Shown in pieces: positions 8,272 to 16,267 of a DNA stretch of 64,000 bases (within the stretch, counting starts at the first letter, position 1; every line of letters starts with the position of its first letter). The translations under genes and the position numbers were made by a program. The stretch covers positions 62,001 to 126,000 of the forward strand of contig NZ_BSTT01000008.1 in NCBI RefSeq assembly GCF_030269685.1, in the 5' to 3' direction. The notes below the pieces were generated by a model. The model was not told the DNA's origin, did no database searches, and saw only the letters and a program-made list of their open reading frames with translations. This DNA comes from Actinomycetospora sp. NBRC 106378. GTDB taxonomy: Bacteria > Actinomycetota > Actinomycetes > Mycobacteriales > Pseudonocardiaceae.

Positions 8272-9483
8272 CTACGACAGCCGCTCGAACACCGCCGCGA
8301 GGCCCTGACCACCGCCGATGCACATCGTCTCGAGCCCGTAGCGCGCCTCACGGCGGTCCATCTCGCGCAGCATCGTCGTCAGGATGCGGACGCCCGTGGC
8401 GCCGACGGGGTGCCCGAGCGAGATGCCGGAGCCGTTCGGGTTGACCCGCTCGTCGGTGATGAGGTCGATCCCCCACTCCCGCCCGACCCCGAGCGCCTGG
8501 GCGGCGAACGCCTCGTTCAGCTCGATGACGTCCAGGTCGGCGAGCGTCAGCCCGGCCTGCCCCAGGGCCTTCTCCGTCGCCGGCACCGGCCCGATCCCCA
8601 TGATCTCCGGCCCGCACCCGGCCACGCCCCACGACACGAGCCGCGCGAGCGGCCGCAGCCCCAGCTCGGCCGCCTTCTCCGGGGTGGTCACGATGCACAC
8701 CGCGGCGCCGTCGTTCTGACCCGAGGCGTTTCCCGCGGTCACGGTCGCGTCCGGGTCCTGCCTGCCCATGATCGGGCGCAGCTTCGCCAGCGACTCCAGG
8801 TTCGCGTCCGGGCGGATGTGCTCGTCCTGGTCGACCACGGTGTCGCCCTTGCGGCCGTGGATCGTCACGGGCACGAGCTCGTCGGCGTAGCGCCCCTCCT
8901 TGACCGCGGCGGTCGCCTTCTCGTGGCTGCGGACGGCGAGGCGGTCCTGCTCCTCACGCGGGATCGAGTACTTCTTGCGGACGTTCTCCGCGGTCTCGAT
9001 CATCCCGCCGGGCACCGGGTGGTTCACCCCGCCGGCGTGCACGCGACCCTGGGCGAGGGAGTCCTTCATCTCGAACCCGCCGGCCTTGGTGCCCCAGCGG
9101 ACCTTGTCGGTGAAGTACGAGGCGCCGGACATCGACTCCGCGCCCCCGGCCAGCACCAGGTCGTTCGCCCCCGAGGCGACGGCCATCGCCGCGTACAGCA
9201 CGGCCTGCAGACCCGAGCCGCAGCGCCGGTCGATCTGGATGCCGGGCACCGTCACGTCGAGCCCGGCGTCCAGCGCCGCGACTCGCCCGATCGCCGGCGC
9301 GTCCATCGTCGGGTAGCAGTGCCCGAAGACGACGTCGTCGATCTGCTCGGCGGTCACGCCGGTGCGGCGGACCAGCTCGCGGATCACGGTGGCGCCCAGC
9401 TCCTGGACCGGGACGTCGCGCAGCGACCCCCCGAAACCACCGACGGGAGTACGGATCGGCTCACAGATCACGGCGTCGCCCAC
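8272..9483 (-). CDS. Acetyl-CoA acetyltransferase (thiolase)
   Basis: 403 aa from GTG 9483, chosen because GGAAGG lies nine bases upstream and thiolases usually begin with xxDAVICEPxRTPVGxFGG; an ATG at 9492 adds three residues. The nucleophilic cysteine is in DRRCGSGLQAV (about residue 88), the catalytic histidine in NPNGSGISLGHPVGATG and the second cysteine in CIGGGQGLA near the C-terminus. It cleaves or forms 3-ketoacyl-CoA in the cytoplasm. It is oriented like the MaoC and LLM oxidoreductase genes to its right, suggesting a shared acyl-CoA pathway. Confidence 0.92.
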   Translation of the reverse strand: MGDAVICEPIRTPVGGFGGSLRDVPVQELGATVIRELVRRTGVTAEQIDDVVFGHCYPTMDAPAIGRVAALDAGLDVTVPGIQIDRRCGSGLQAVLYAAMAVASGANDLVLAGGAESMSGASYFTDKVRWGTKAGGFEMKDSLAQGRVHAGGVNHPVPGGMIETAENVRKKYSIPREEQDRLAVRSHEKATAAVKEGRYADELVPVTIHGRKGDTVVDQDEHIRPDANLESLAKLRPIMGRQDPDATVTAGNASGQNDGAAVCIVTTPEKAAELGLRPLARLVSWGVAGCGPEIMGIGPVPATEKALGQAGLTLADLDVIELNEAFAAQALGVGREWGIDLITDERVNPNGSGISLGHPVGATGVRILTTMLREMDRREARYGLETMCIGGGQGLAAVFERLS

Positions 9484-9598
9484 GGCGGCCATCCTTCCCG
9501 ACGACGGGTCGGGCCGGTCCGTGCGATCCCGCACAACGGAAGGTGCCTGCGGCCCGCGAGCACTGTTCGGTGTCCTGGCACGGAACAGTGCTCACGAG

Positions 9599-10051
9599 CT
9601 ACAGCACATATCGCAGGATCACCTCGGCGACGCACGCCGGCTTCGGCCAGCCCTCGATCTCCACGGTGCCGCCGATGGTGGCCTGGACGCCGCCCTTCAC
9701 GTCGGTGACGTCGACGAGCCTGCAGTGCCCCCGGATGCGGCTGCCGACCGGCACCGGCGCGGGGAACCGGACCTTGTTCAGCCCGTAGTTCACCGTCATC
9801 GAGACCCCGCTGACCTGGAACGTGTCCCAGCCGAACTTCGGCATCAGCGCGACGGTGAGGAACCCGTGCGCGACGGTCTTCCCGAAGGGCCCGTTCGCGG
9901 CCTGCTCGGGCTCGGTGTGGATCCACTGGTGGTCGTCGGTGGCGTCGGCGAAGACGTTGATGCGCTCCTGGTCCACGAGGACCCAGTCGCTGGTCCCGAG
10001 GTCCTCCCCCACCGCGGCGCGCAGTTCCTCGACGTCGGCGAACTTCCGCAT
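9599..10051 (-). CDS. MaoC-family acyl-CoA dehydratase (single hotdog)
   Basis: 150 aa, ATG 10051. The hydratase-2 catalytic signature is present as FADATDDHQWIHTEPEQA (about residues 34-51, with the catalytic Asp and His), followed by GPFGKTVAHGFLTVAL. This is the usual length of a stand-alone MaoC protein, which hydrates 2-enoyl-CoA. It is separated from the LLM oxidoreductase gene by about 30 bases on the same strand, so the two are probably cotranscribed. Confidence 0.9.
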   Translation of the reverse strand: MRKFADVEELRAAVGEDLGTSDWVLVDQERINVFADATDDHQWIHTEPEQAANGPFGKTVAHGFLTVALMPKFGWDTFQVSGVSMTVNYGLNKVRFPAPVPVGSRIRGHCRLVDVTDVKGGVQATIGGTVEIEGWPKPACVAEVILRYVL

Positions 10052-10080
10052 GCTGCTCCTCGCTCGTGGCTGGACTCGTC

Positions 10081-11136
10081 CTACAGGGCGGTCGCGATCT
10101 CCTTGGCCTGCCCCGTCAACGCGACCCGCTCCGCCGTCGTGCCCCCGAGCGGAGTGATGTTCAACGTCGTCACGCCGGCCTCGGCGAAGGCGGCCATGCG
10201 CTCGGCGACGTAGGACCGCGGGCCGATCAGCGAGATGGCGCGCAGCAGCTCCTCGGGGACCGCGCGGGCCGCCTCGTCCTTCTTCCCGTCCAGGTACAGG
10301 TCCTGGATGGTCTCCGCCTCGTCGTCGTAGCCGTAGCGGCGGGCGACGTCGTTGTAGAAGTTCTTCCCCTTCGCGCCCATGCCGCCGACGTAGAGCGCGA
10401 CCATGTTGCGCATCCCGTCGAGCATCTGCCCGGCGACGTGGTCGTCCTCGGTGACGAAGAACGAGGTCTGCAGGAAGACCTGCAGGGGTCCCAACGACGG
10501 GTCGCGCTTCGCCCTCCCGGCCTCGAGCGAGGAGCCCCACACCTCGTGCGCCTTCTCCGGCACGAAGAAGATCGGCTGCCAGCCGTCGGCCTTCTCGGCG
10601 ACGAGCGTGACGTTCTTCGGCCCGAGGGCGGCGACGAGGATCGGGATCGACGAGCGCACCGGGTGGTTGATCAGCTTGAGCGGCTTGCCCAGTCCCGTGC
10701 CCTGCCCCTCGGGCAGCGGGATCGAGTAGTGCTTCCCGGTGTGCTCGAGGCGCTCGCGCCGCCACACCTGCCGGCAGATGTCCATGATCTCGCGGGTCCG
10801 CCCGAGGGGGGCGTCGTAGGGCACGCCGTGGAACCCCTCGATGACCTGCGGGCCGGAGGCCCCGATCCCGAGCGTGAAGCGGCCGCCGGAGACGTAGTCC
10901 AGGCCGGCCGCCGTCATCGCGGTCAGCGTCGGGGTCCGCGTGTAGATCTGCAGGATCCCGGACGCGATCTCGACCCGCTCCGTGCGGGCGGCGATGAAGC
11001 CGAGCTGGCTCACCGCGTCGAAGCTGTACGCCTCCGGCACGAAGACGATGTCGAGACCGGCCTTCTCGTGCTCGGCCAGCTCGGCGACCGTCTCCTCGAA
11101 CCCGCCGGCGTAATTGATCCCCATCCCGATGCGCAC
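10081..11136 (-). CDS. F420-dependent LLM-class oxidoreductase
   Basis: 351 aa if started at GTG 11136 (reading xRIGMGINYAGGF, the usual family N-terminus); GTG 11154, with GAGG about eight bases upstream, would add six residues. A luciferase-like TIM barrel is indicated by KAGLDIVFVPEAYSFDAVS, RVEIASGILQIYTRTPTLTA and GRFTLGIGASGPQVIEG, all typical of the actinobacterial F420-dependent subgroup. Such enzymes reduce or oxidise organic substrates with coenzyme F420 rather than FMN. It stands head to head with the thioesterase gene with only 30 bases between starts. Confidence 0.88.
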   Translation of the reverse strand: MRIGMGINYAGGFEETVAELAEHEKAGLDIVFVPEAYSFDAVSQLGFIAARTERVEIASGILQIYTRTPTLTAMTAAGLDYVSGGRFTLGIGASGPQVIEGFHGVPYDAPLGRTREIMDICRQVWRRERLEHTGKHYSIPLPEGQGTGLGKPLKLINHPVRSSIPILVAALGPKNVTLVAEKADGWQPIFFVPEKAHEVWGSSLEAGRAKRDPSLGPLQVFLQTSFFVTEDDHVAGQMLDGMRNMVALYVGGMGAKGKNFYNDVARRYGYDDEAETIQDLYLDGKKDEAARAVPEELLRAISLIGPRSYVAERMAAFAEAGVTTLNITPLGGTTAERVALTGQAKEIATAL

Positions 11137-11166
11137 GAGGACGGAGCCTGCCACGATCACGCCCTC

Positions 11167-11619
11167 GTGAGCACTCCCGGACATCGCGAGACCGTCACCG
11201 TCCGCGGCTACGAGACCGACGCCAACCGGCACCTCAACCACGCCGAGTACCACCGCTACGGCGAGCACGGCCGCGAGGAGACCTTCCGCGCCGCCTCGGT
11301 CGGCATCGCGGAGCTCTCCGCGGACGGCATCGGCCCCGTCATCCTGGAGACGACCGCGCGCTTCCTCGCCGAGCTCGTCGTCGGCGACGTGGTCGAGATC
11401 GTCATGACGACGACGTTCGGCGCCGGGAAGAGCTTCCGGATGGACGCGGAGCTGATCCGCACGCGCGACGGCGCCACCGCCGCCACGATCACCGGCGTGA
11501 TGGGCCTGCTCGACCACAACACGCGACGGTTGGTGGCCGACCCCTACGGGCGGCTGCGTGCGGTCGCAGGAGATCCCGCCGCGTTCGACGCGGTGCTTCA
11601 GCCGCCCGAGGGTTCGTAA
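11167..11619 (+). CDS. Acyl-CoA thioesterase (4HBT hotdog)
   Basis: 150 aa from GTG 11167, the first in-frame start after the divergent gene. The motif YETDANRHLNHAEYHRYGEHGREE is the 4-hydroxybenzoyl-CoA thioesterase pattern, with the catalytic-type Asp followed by xxxHLNHxxY (shown here in pieces: ETDANRHLNH, then AEYHRYGEHG). Its last 22 bases overlap the 3' end of the convergent flavin reductase gene. No clear Shine-Dalgarno sequence precedes the start, so leaderless translation is possible. Confidence 0.85.
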   Translation: MSTPGHRETVTVRGYETDANRHLNHAEYHRYGEHGREETFRAASVGIAELSADGIGPVILETTARFLAELVVGDVVEIVMTTTFGAGKSFRMDAELIRTRDGATAATITGVMGLLDHNTRRLVADPYGRLRAVAGDPAAFDAVLQPPEGS

Positions 11620-12221
11620 CCCTGCGGCCAGTCCGCGACGTCGATCCGCCGCTTCTCCAGGATCTCGCCGATCGTCGACCACTGGTTGCCCCCGAGGCGG
11701 GCCAGCGGCCTGAGCCGGTCGATCTGCGGGCGGCCGTCCACGAGCACGTCCTCGTCGACCGCGGCGTGCACCACGCGACCGAAGACCACCGTGGAGTTGC
11801 CCAGGCACACCGTCGAGTGCAGGACGCACTCCAGCGCCACGGGCGAGCGCGCCACGCGCGGCGGCCGGACGTGGGTGGAGGGCTCGCGCTCGAGGCCGAC
11901 CTCGGCGAACTCGTCCTGGTCGTGGGAGAAGTTCGTGCCGGTGGCGTTGACCTCCTCGAACAGCCACTCCGGGGTGAGCGAGATCGTCATCTCCCGGGTC
12001 GCCTCGACGTTGGCCAGCGAGTCCTTGCGGCCGACGGAGGTGAACTGCACGACGGGCGGGTCCACGCAGGCGACGGTGAAGAACGAGTGGGGCGCGAGGT
12101 TGTCCACCCCGTCCGCGGACGTCGTCGCCACCCAGGCGATCGGGCGGGGCACGACCACCGAGTTCAGGAGCTGGTAGAACGCGCCCGGGCCGAGCTCGTG
12201 GGGGTCGAAGTCGGTGCGCAC
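11598..12221 (-). CDS. Flavin-reductase-like (FMN-binding split-barrel) protein
   Basis: 207 aa, start at 12221. The N-terminal half reads YQLLNSVVVPRPIAWVATTS then GVDNLAPHSFFTVACVDPP, the hallmark of the flavin-reductase-like domain family that binds FMN. Function may be to supply reduced flavin or to act as an FMN-dependent oxidoreductase. Its 3' end overlaps the thioesterase gene by 22 bases (convergent). Confidence 0.85.
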   Translation of the reverse strand: MRTDFDPHELGPGAFYQLLNSVVVPRPIAWVATTSADGVDNLAPHSFFTVACVDPPVVQFTSVGRKDSLANVEATREMTISLTPEWLFEEVNATGTNFSHDQDEFAEVGLEREPSTHVRPPRVARSPVALECVLHSTVCLGNSTVVFGRVVHAAVDEDVLVDGRPQIDRLRPLARLGGNQWSTIGEILEKRRIDVADWPQGYEPSGG

Positions 12222-12243
12222 GGCGCGGGTCCTCCTGCGGTGA

Positions 12244-13050
12244 TCAGTTGGCGGGCTGCTCCAGCGTCGTGGTCACCGCCGGTTCGCGCGACCGGGACGT
12301 GGTCGTGCGTGACGCGGACCGCGTCGTGGTGGTCGCCTCCGGCCCGGTGGTCGTCGTGGGGTCGTCCGCGGTGGTGTCCGGGGGCTCGGTGGTGGTGGCG
12401 TCGTCCGAGGGCCGGGTGCCGATCACCTCGCCCACGCTCGTCCCGGTGCCACCGGACAGCGGCGAGCCCTTCACGCGTTCGATGCCGGTGACGACCACCA
12501 TCGCGACGAGGAACACGAGCAGCCCGGACGCGACGAGCGCGGCGATCTTCGCGCGGCTCCGCGAGCCACCGGCGGCCACGGGTCGCAGGTGCACGGTCGG
12601 CGAGTCGTCGGCGGGCGGCCCGTCGGGCAGCACCGCCGTCGGCGCCGGGGCCGGCCGACGGCGGGCGTCCAGCCGGCTGCGGACGTGGTCGCGGGTGCGC
12701 TCCAGGGAGCGCTGGTAGACGGCCTCACCGACGGTCGTCACCACGGAGGCGAACGCGGCGCCCACCACGGTGCCGGTCGCGCCCCCGATCAAGCCGCCGA
12801 CGGCGGCCGTCGTGGTGGCGGCGAGCGCGTGCCCGGTGACACGCACGCCCGAGATGCGACCGGGCGGCGCGGGGTCCTCCGGGGTCTCCCGACGTCGGGT
12901 GGTCCCGCTCAGCAGGACCGTCGCGGACTCGTCGGGAGGCGGCGGTCCCGACGGGGGTCCCGACCGGGGCTCAGTCCCCCGAGCGTCGATGACGGCCCCC
13001 GGAGCCACGGAGCATGACGGGCCGCGACACGCGTTCCGGTCCGGCCGCAC
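12244..13050 (-). CDS. Hypothetical membrane protein with Thr-rich C-terminal tail
   Basis: 268 aa from GTG 13050, chosen because GGGGAGG lies three to four bases upstream; GTG 13008 or 12846 are alternatives. A proline-rich N-terminus is followed by a Gly/Ala-rich hydrophobic stretch (about residues 73-105), a basic linker, one convincing transmembrane helix (AALVASGLLVFLVAMVVVTG, about residues 170-189) and a low-complexity tail of Thr, Ser, Glu and Pro that probably lies outside the cell. I do not recognise the family. Repetitive ACG codons in the tail suggest it can change length. Confidence 0.6.
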   Translation of the reverse strand: MRPDRNACRGPSCSVAPGAVIDARGTEPRSGPPSGPPPPDESATVLLSGTTRRRETPEDPAPPGRISGVRVTGHALAATTTAAVGGLIGGATGTVVGAAFASVVTTVGEAVYQRSLERTRDHVRSRLDARRRPAPAPTAVLPDGPPADDSPTVHLRPVAAGGSRSRAKIAALVASGLLVFLVAMVVVTGIERVKGSPLSGGTGTSVGEVIGTRPSDDATTTEPPDTTADDPTTTTGPEATTTTRSASRTTTSRSREPAVTTTLEQPAN

Positions 13051-13138
13051 CGTCCTCCCCGCGGAAGGACCGCCGCTCCACGCGGTCGGCCCGTCCGAGC
13101 GAACGCCTGACTTCGTCGTAAATCGGCGTCTGGGTCAT
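12971..13138 (-). CDS. Possible small basic protein overlapping the next gene
   Basis: 55 codons from ATG 13138 (MTQTPIYDEVRRSLGRAD...), rich in Arg and Gly, overlapping the 5' end of the hypothetical membrane protein by 80 bases in another frame. The N-terminus looks protein-like, but there is no recognised family and the overlap argues against one of the two reading frames or start sites. Confidence 0.25.
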   Translation of the reverse strand: MTQTPIYDEVRRSLGRADRVERRSFRGEDGAAGPERVSRPVMLRGSGGRHRRSGD

Positions 13139-13351
13139 GGCGCCAGACCCTACGACGGTCACACAGGGCGAACCGGTCGGCCCCGCCCACACGGAAGCGG
13201 CGTTTATGACCCCGCTGACCAGGGCATACGGCCTCGTGTGGGGGTGCCGAGCCGCCTGTCCGGACCCGGAGAGTTGATCGGTCACCGACGAGTCCACGCC
13301 AACGGACGAACTTTGTGACCTATTCGACACTCTGTGTCACGAGAGGCGCCT

Positions 13352-14431
13352 GTGCACGGCAAACGGCCTGACATGACCGTCCACTCCGACCAACCCTTCA
13401 ACGCCGAGCCACCGCGGGCCGCCCTCGTGGGGGCGACGCTGACACCGCTCGACGCCTTCTACTCACGCAACCACGGCCCGGTTCCCGAGGGCGACGCCGC
13501 GTCCTGGCGGCTCGTGGTCGACGGGCTCGTCGAGACGCCGTTGGCGCTCTCCCTCGACGACCTGCGCGCCCGGTTCCCGGAGGCCACGGAGACCGCGACG
13601 CTGCAGTGCGCGGGCAACCGCCGGGAGGGACTGGTCGCCGTGCGCGACATCCCGGGCGAGGCGCCGTGGGGCCCCACGGCCACCGCCACGGCGACCTGGA
13701 CGGGCGTCCGGCTGGCCGACGTCCTGGCCGCCGCGGGCGTCGTCGACGGCGCGACCGACGTGGAGTTCCTCGGCGCCGACCTGAGCGACGAGCCGCAGCC
13801 ACCGGACGTGTTCGGCGGCTCGGTCCCGCTGCGCAAGGCCGGGATGCCCGAGGTGCTCCTCGCCTGGGCCATGAACGACGAGCCCCTGCCGCCCATCCAC
13901 GGGGCGCCGCTGCGGGTCGTGGTCCCCGGCTACATCGGGGCGCGCAGCGTGAAGTGGGTGCAGCGCGTCCGGGTGGCCGACGCGCCGTCCCCCAACTTCT
14001 TCCAGGCGTCGACCTACCGGCTCCTACCGGCTGACGCCGAGGTCACGAGGGCTCCCGGCGAGGGTGTCGCCCTCGGGCTCGTGGCCGTGAACAGCGACTT
14101 CCTCTCCCCGGACGACGGGTCGTCCCACCCGGCCGGTCCGCTGACCGTCACCGGCTACGCCTTCGCCGGCGGCGACCGCACGGTCGCCCGCGTCGACGTC
14201 TCCACCGACGGCGGCACCTCCTGGTCCCAGGCCGATCTCGAGGAACAGGTGAGTCCGTGGGCCTGGCGCCACTGGTCGAGCACGGTCGACCTGCCGCGCG
14301 GCGAGACCGAGCTGCTGGCCCGGGCCTGGGACTCCTCGGCGGCGCTGCAGCCGGAGCGGCCGGAACAGGTGTGGAACCCGAAGGGCTACGTCAACAACTC
14401 GTGGGCCCGGCTGCGGCTGCACGGGACGTGA
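13352..14431 (+). CDS. Sulfite-oxidase-family molybdopterin enzyme
   Basis: 359 aa from GTG 13352, chosen because GAGAGG lies five bases upstream and relatives begin xxGKRPDMTVH; a GTG at 13334 would add six residues. The molybdenum-ligating cysteine is C86 in ATLQCAGNRR. A molybdopterin domain (to about residue 215, ending PGYIGARSVKWV) is followed by a Mo-co dimerisation domain of immunoglobulin type (GYAFAGGDRTVARVDVSTDG). No signal peptide or heme domain is visible, so it is cytoplasmic and needs a separate electron acceptor. It probably oxidises sulfite to sulfate, fitting the persulfide dioxygenase nearby, but other substrates are possible. Its last 41 bases overlap the convergent DMT gene. 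Confidence 0.88.
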   Translation: MHGKRPDMTVHSDQPFNAEPPRAALVGATLTPLDAFYSRNHGPVPEGDAASWRLVVDGLVETPLALSLDDLRARFPEATETATLQCAGNRREGLVAVRDIPGEAPWGPTATATATWTGVRLADVLAAAGVVDGATDVEFLGADLSDEPQPPDVFGGSVPLRKAGMPEVLLAWAMNDEPLPPIHGAPLRVVVPGYIGARSVKWVQRVRVADAPSPNFFQASTYRLLPADAEVTRAPGEGVALGLVAVNSDFLSPDDGSSHPAGPLTVTGYAFAGGDRTVARVDVSTDGGTSWSQADLEEQVSPWAWRHWSSTVDLPRGETELLARAWDSSAALQPERPEQVWNPKGYVNNSWARLRLHGT

Positions 14432-15302
14432 CGGCGCCGGGCCCCGACCGGATCAGCCACACCAGCCCCGCGACGGTGACGACCGCGCAGGCCGCGGCGA
14501 GCACGGCGCCGCCCGGGCCCCCGGTGAACCGCTCGCCGAGCACCGCGATCCCGATCGTCCCGGCCACCACCGGGTCGATCGTGGTCTGCGTGGCGAGGCC
14601 CGCGTCGAGCCCGCCGTCGCGGTAGGCGGTCTGGAGCAGGAGCAGTCCGAGCACCGGCAGGACGAGGACCGCCACGCCCGCCGTCACGAGCCCGGCGTCG
14701 AACGGGCCGCGGTGCAGCCCGTGGAGCACCGGCCGGACCAGGCCCGACGTCGTCCCGGCGCAGAGCCCGGCGCCGGCGGCCCGGCAGACCGCCCGGGAGG
14801 CCGTGCGCAGGCGGGCGCTCGTCGTGACGAGCAGCGCGAGGACCACCGCGGCCGCGACCACCACGGCGACGAGGCCCGTCGGCGGCGCCGCCCCGCCCTC
14901 GCCGTGGTGCGGGGCGAGGGCGAGCAGGCCGCCGAGGCCCGCAACGAGGACGGCCGCGGCCGCCCACTCGGCCCGCGTCACCACCCGCCGCTCGAAGCGG
15001 GCGTCGAGCGGGAGGGCGAGCACGAGCGCGAGCACCCCCAGCGGCTGGACGAGCGTCACCGAGCCCAGGCCGAGGGCGACCACGTGCACGCCCGCCCCGG
15101 CCGCCATCGACCCGACCCCGCCCCACCAGACGGGCTGGCGGACCAGGGCGCCGAAGAAGGCTCGCCCGTCGTGCGAGCGGTCCCCGGTCCGGCCGGCGGC
15201 GAGGCGCTGCAGGGCGGCCGCGAGCGCGTAGAGGAAGGCGGAGCAGAGTGCGAGCCCGATCGCGAGGACCGGGTGCGCCTCGACGGCCGATGGCGGTCTC
15301 AC
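14391..15302 (-). CDS. DMT-superfamily (EamA-like) transporter
   Basis: 303 aa from GTG 15302 with GGAGGG eleven bases upstream. About ten hydrophobic helices are visible, beginning HPVLAIGLALCSAFLYALAA, with SVTLVQPLGVLALVLALPLD in the first half and TQTTIDPVVAGTIGIAVLGE in the second, the paired 5+5 pattern of DMT transporters. It is related to the frameshifted gene at 23578-24466, which shares the LGxxTVQPxLV segment. Substrate unknown. It overlaps the 3' end of the sulfite oxidase gene by 41 bases. Confidence 0.8.
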   Translation of the reverse strand: MRPPSAVEAHPVLAIGLALCSAFLYALAAALQRLAAGRTGDRSHDGRAFFGALVRQPVWWGGVGSMAAGAGVHVVALGLGSVTLVQPLGVLALVLALPLDARFERRVVTRAEWAAAAVLVAGLGGLLALAPHHGEGGAAPPTGLVAVVVAAAVVLALLVTTSARLRTASRAVCRAAGAGLCAGTTSGLVRPVLHGLHRGPFDAGLVTAGVAVLVLPVLGLLLLQTAYRDGGLDAGLATQTTIDPVVAGTIGIAVLGERFTGGPGGAVLAAACAVVTVAGLVWLIRSGPGAVTSRAAAAGPTSC

Positions 15303-15414
15303 GAGCGGCCGGGCCCTCCCGTCTCCGTGTCGTCGTCCCTGTCCACCGACGACGGTACGTCGACCCCGCGGCGCGGGCGGACCACACTGGCCCTCCGAGC
15401 GGAAAGGGACGGCC

Positions 15415-16173
15415 GTGCCACCGGGAGCCATCGAGAGGGTCGGCGGTCCTCCCCTCTGGGCGCAGGTGCGCGCGGACCTCCGGCGTCGGGCCGAGGACGG
15501 TGAGTTCCCCGAGGTCTTCCCCGGGGAGCTGGAACTCACGGCGCAGTACGACGTCAGCCGGACCACGGTGCGGGAGGCGTTGCGCGCGCTGCGCGCCGAG
15601 GGCGTCGTCACCGCCGAACGCGGCCGACCCTCCCGGGTCGTGACCGACCGCTCCCTGACCCAGCCGGTCGGAGCCCTCTACAGCCTGTTCGCCTCGGTCC
15701 GGGCGGCCGGGCTGAGCCAGCGCAGTATCGTGCGCCGACTCGACCGACGGGCCGACGGTGTCGTCGCCGCCCGGCTCGGGCTGGAGGAGTCGACGCCCCT
15801 GGTCCATCTCGAACGTCTCCGCCTCGCCGGGGAGGAGCCGCTGGCCCTCGACCGGGTCTGGCTGCCCGCGGCCCTGGCCGCGCCACCGCTGGACGTCGAC
15901 TTCTCGCACACCTCGGTGTACGACGAGCTCGCCGCCCGCACCGGGGTCCGTCCGATCGAGGGCGAGGAGCGCATCCGGGCGCTCATGCCGGGGCGGGTGG
16001 AGCGCGCCGTGCTCGAGGTGCCGCCCCATGCCGCCGTGTTCGCGATCGACCGACTCGGGCGCGACGGAGAGCGGCGCGTGGAGTGGCGGACGACGGTCGT
16101 GCGCGGTGACCGCTTCGTGCTCCGCGCCGGTTTCTCCGCGACGGGCTACCACGTCACCGTCGGGACCAGCTGA
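15415..16173 (+). CDS. GntR-family regulator (HutC/UTRA type)
   Basis: 252 aa from GTG 15415, preceded by GGAAAGGGA. The winged helix occupies about residues 13-75 (LWAQVRADLRRRAEDGEF, then LTAQYDVSRTTVREALRALR, the GntR signature). Residues about 90-245 form the ligand-binding UTRA domain (LGLEESTPLVHLERLRLAGE and SVYDELAARTGVRP). UTRA regulators respond to small metabolites. The gene is immediately upstream of the persulfide dioxygenase, with two palindromes in the 94-bp gap, so it is the obvious candidate regulator of that gene. Confidence 0.9.
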   Translation: MPPGAIERVGGPPLWAQVRADLRRRAEDGEFPEVFPGELELTAQYDVSRTTVREALRALRAEGVVTAERGRPSRVVTDRSLTQPVGALYSLFASVRAAGLSQRSIVRRLDRRADGVVAARLGLEESTPLVHLERLRLAGEEPLALDRVWLPAALAAPPLDVDFSHTSVYDELAARTGVRPIEGEERIRALMPGRVERAVLEVPPHAAVFAIDRLGRDGERRVEWRTTVVRGDRFVLRAGFSATGYHVTVGTS

Positions 16174-16182
16174 CCACTTTTC

Positions 16183-16215
16183 AAATGTCACGACATTTAC
16201 TCGGCACGCGTGCCG
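16183..16215 (+). promoter_or_regulatory. Two adjacent palindromes upstream of the persulfide dioxygenase gene
   Basis: A perfect 16-bp dyad AAATGTC-AC-GACATTT at 16183-16198 is followed three bases later by a perfect 14-bp palindrome CGGCACGCGTGCCG at 16202-16215. The first is strikingly AT-rich for this genome. They lie 53-85 bases before the ATG at 16268 and directly after the GntR gene. They are likely binding sites for the GntR regulator or for a sulfide/persulfide sensor. Confidence 0.6.
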
Positions 16216-16267
16216 GCCCCTCCTAGGTTCGTGGACGTCCGACCGTCCGCCACCGCAGGAGACCGAC

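Noticed and set aside
14391..14431. Frameshift at the overlap of sulfite oxidase and DMT genes
   Set aside because: Both C-termini look normal; a 41-base convergent overlap is common in compact genomes.
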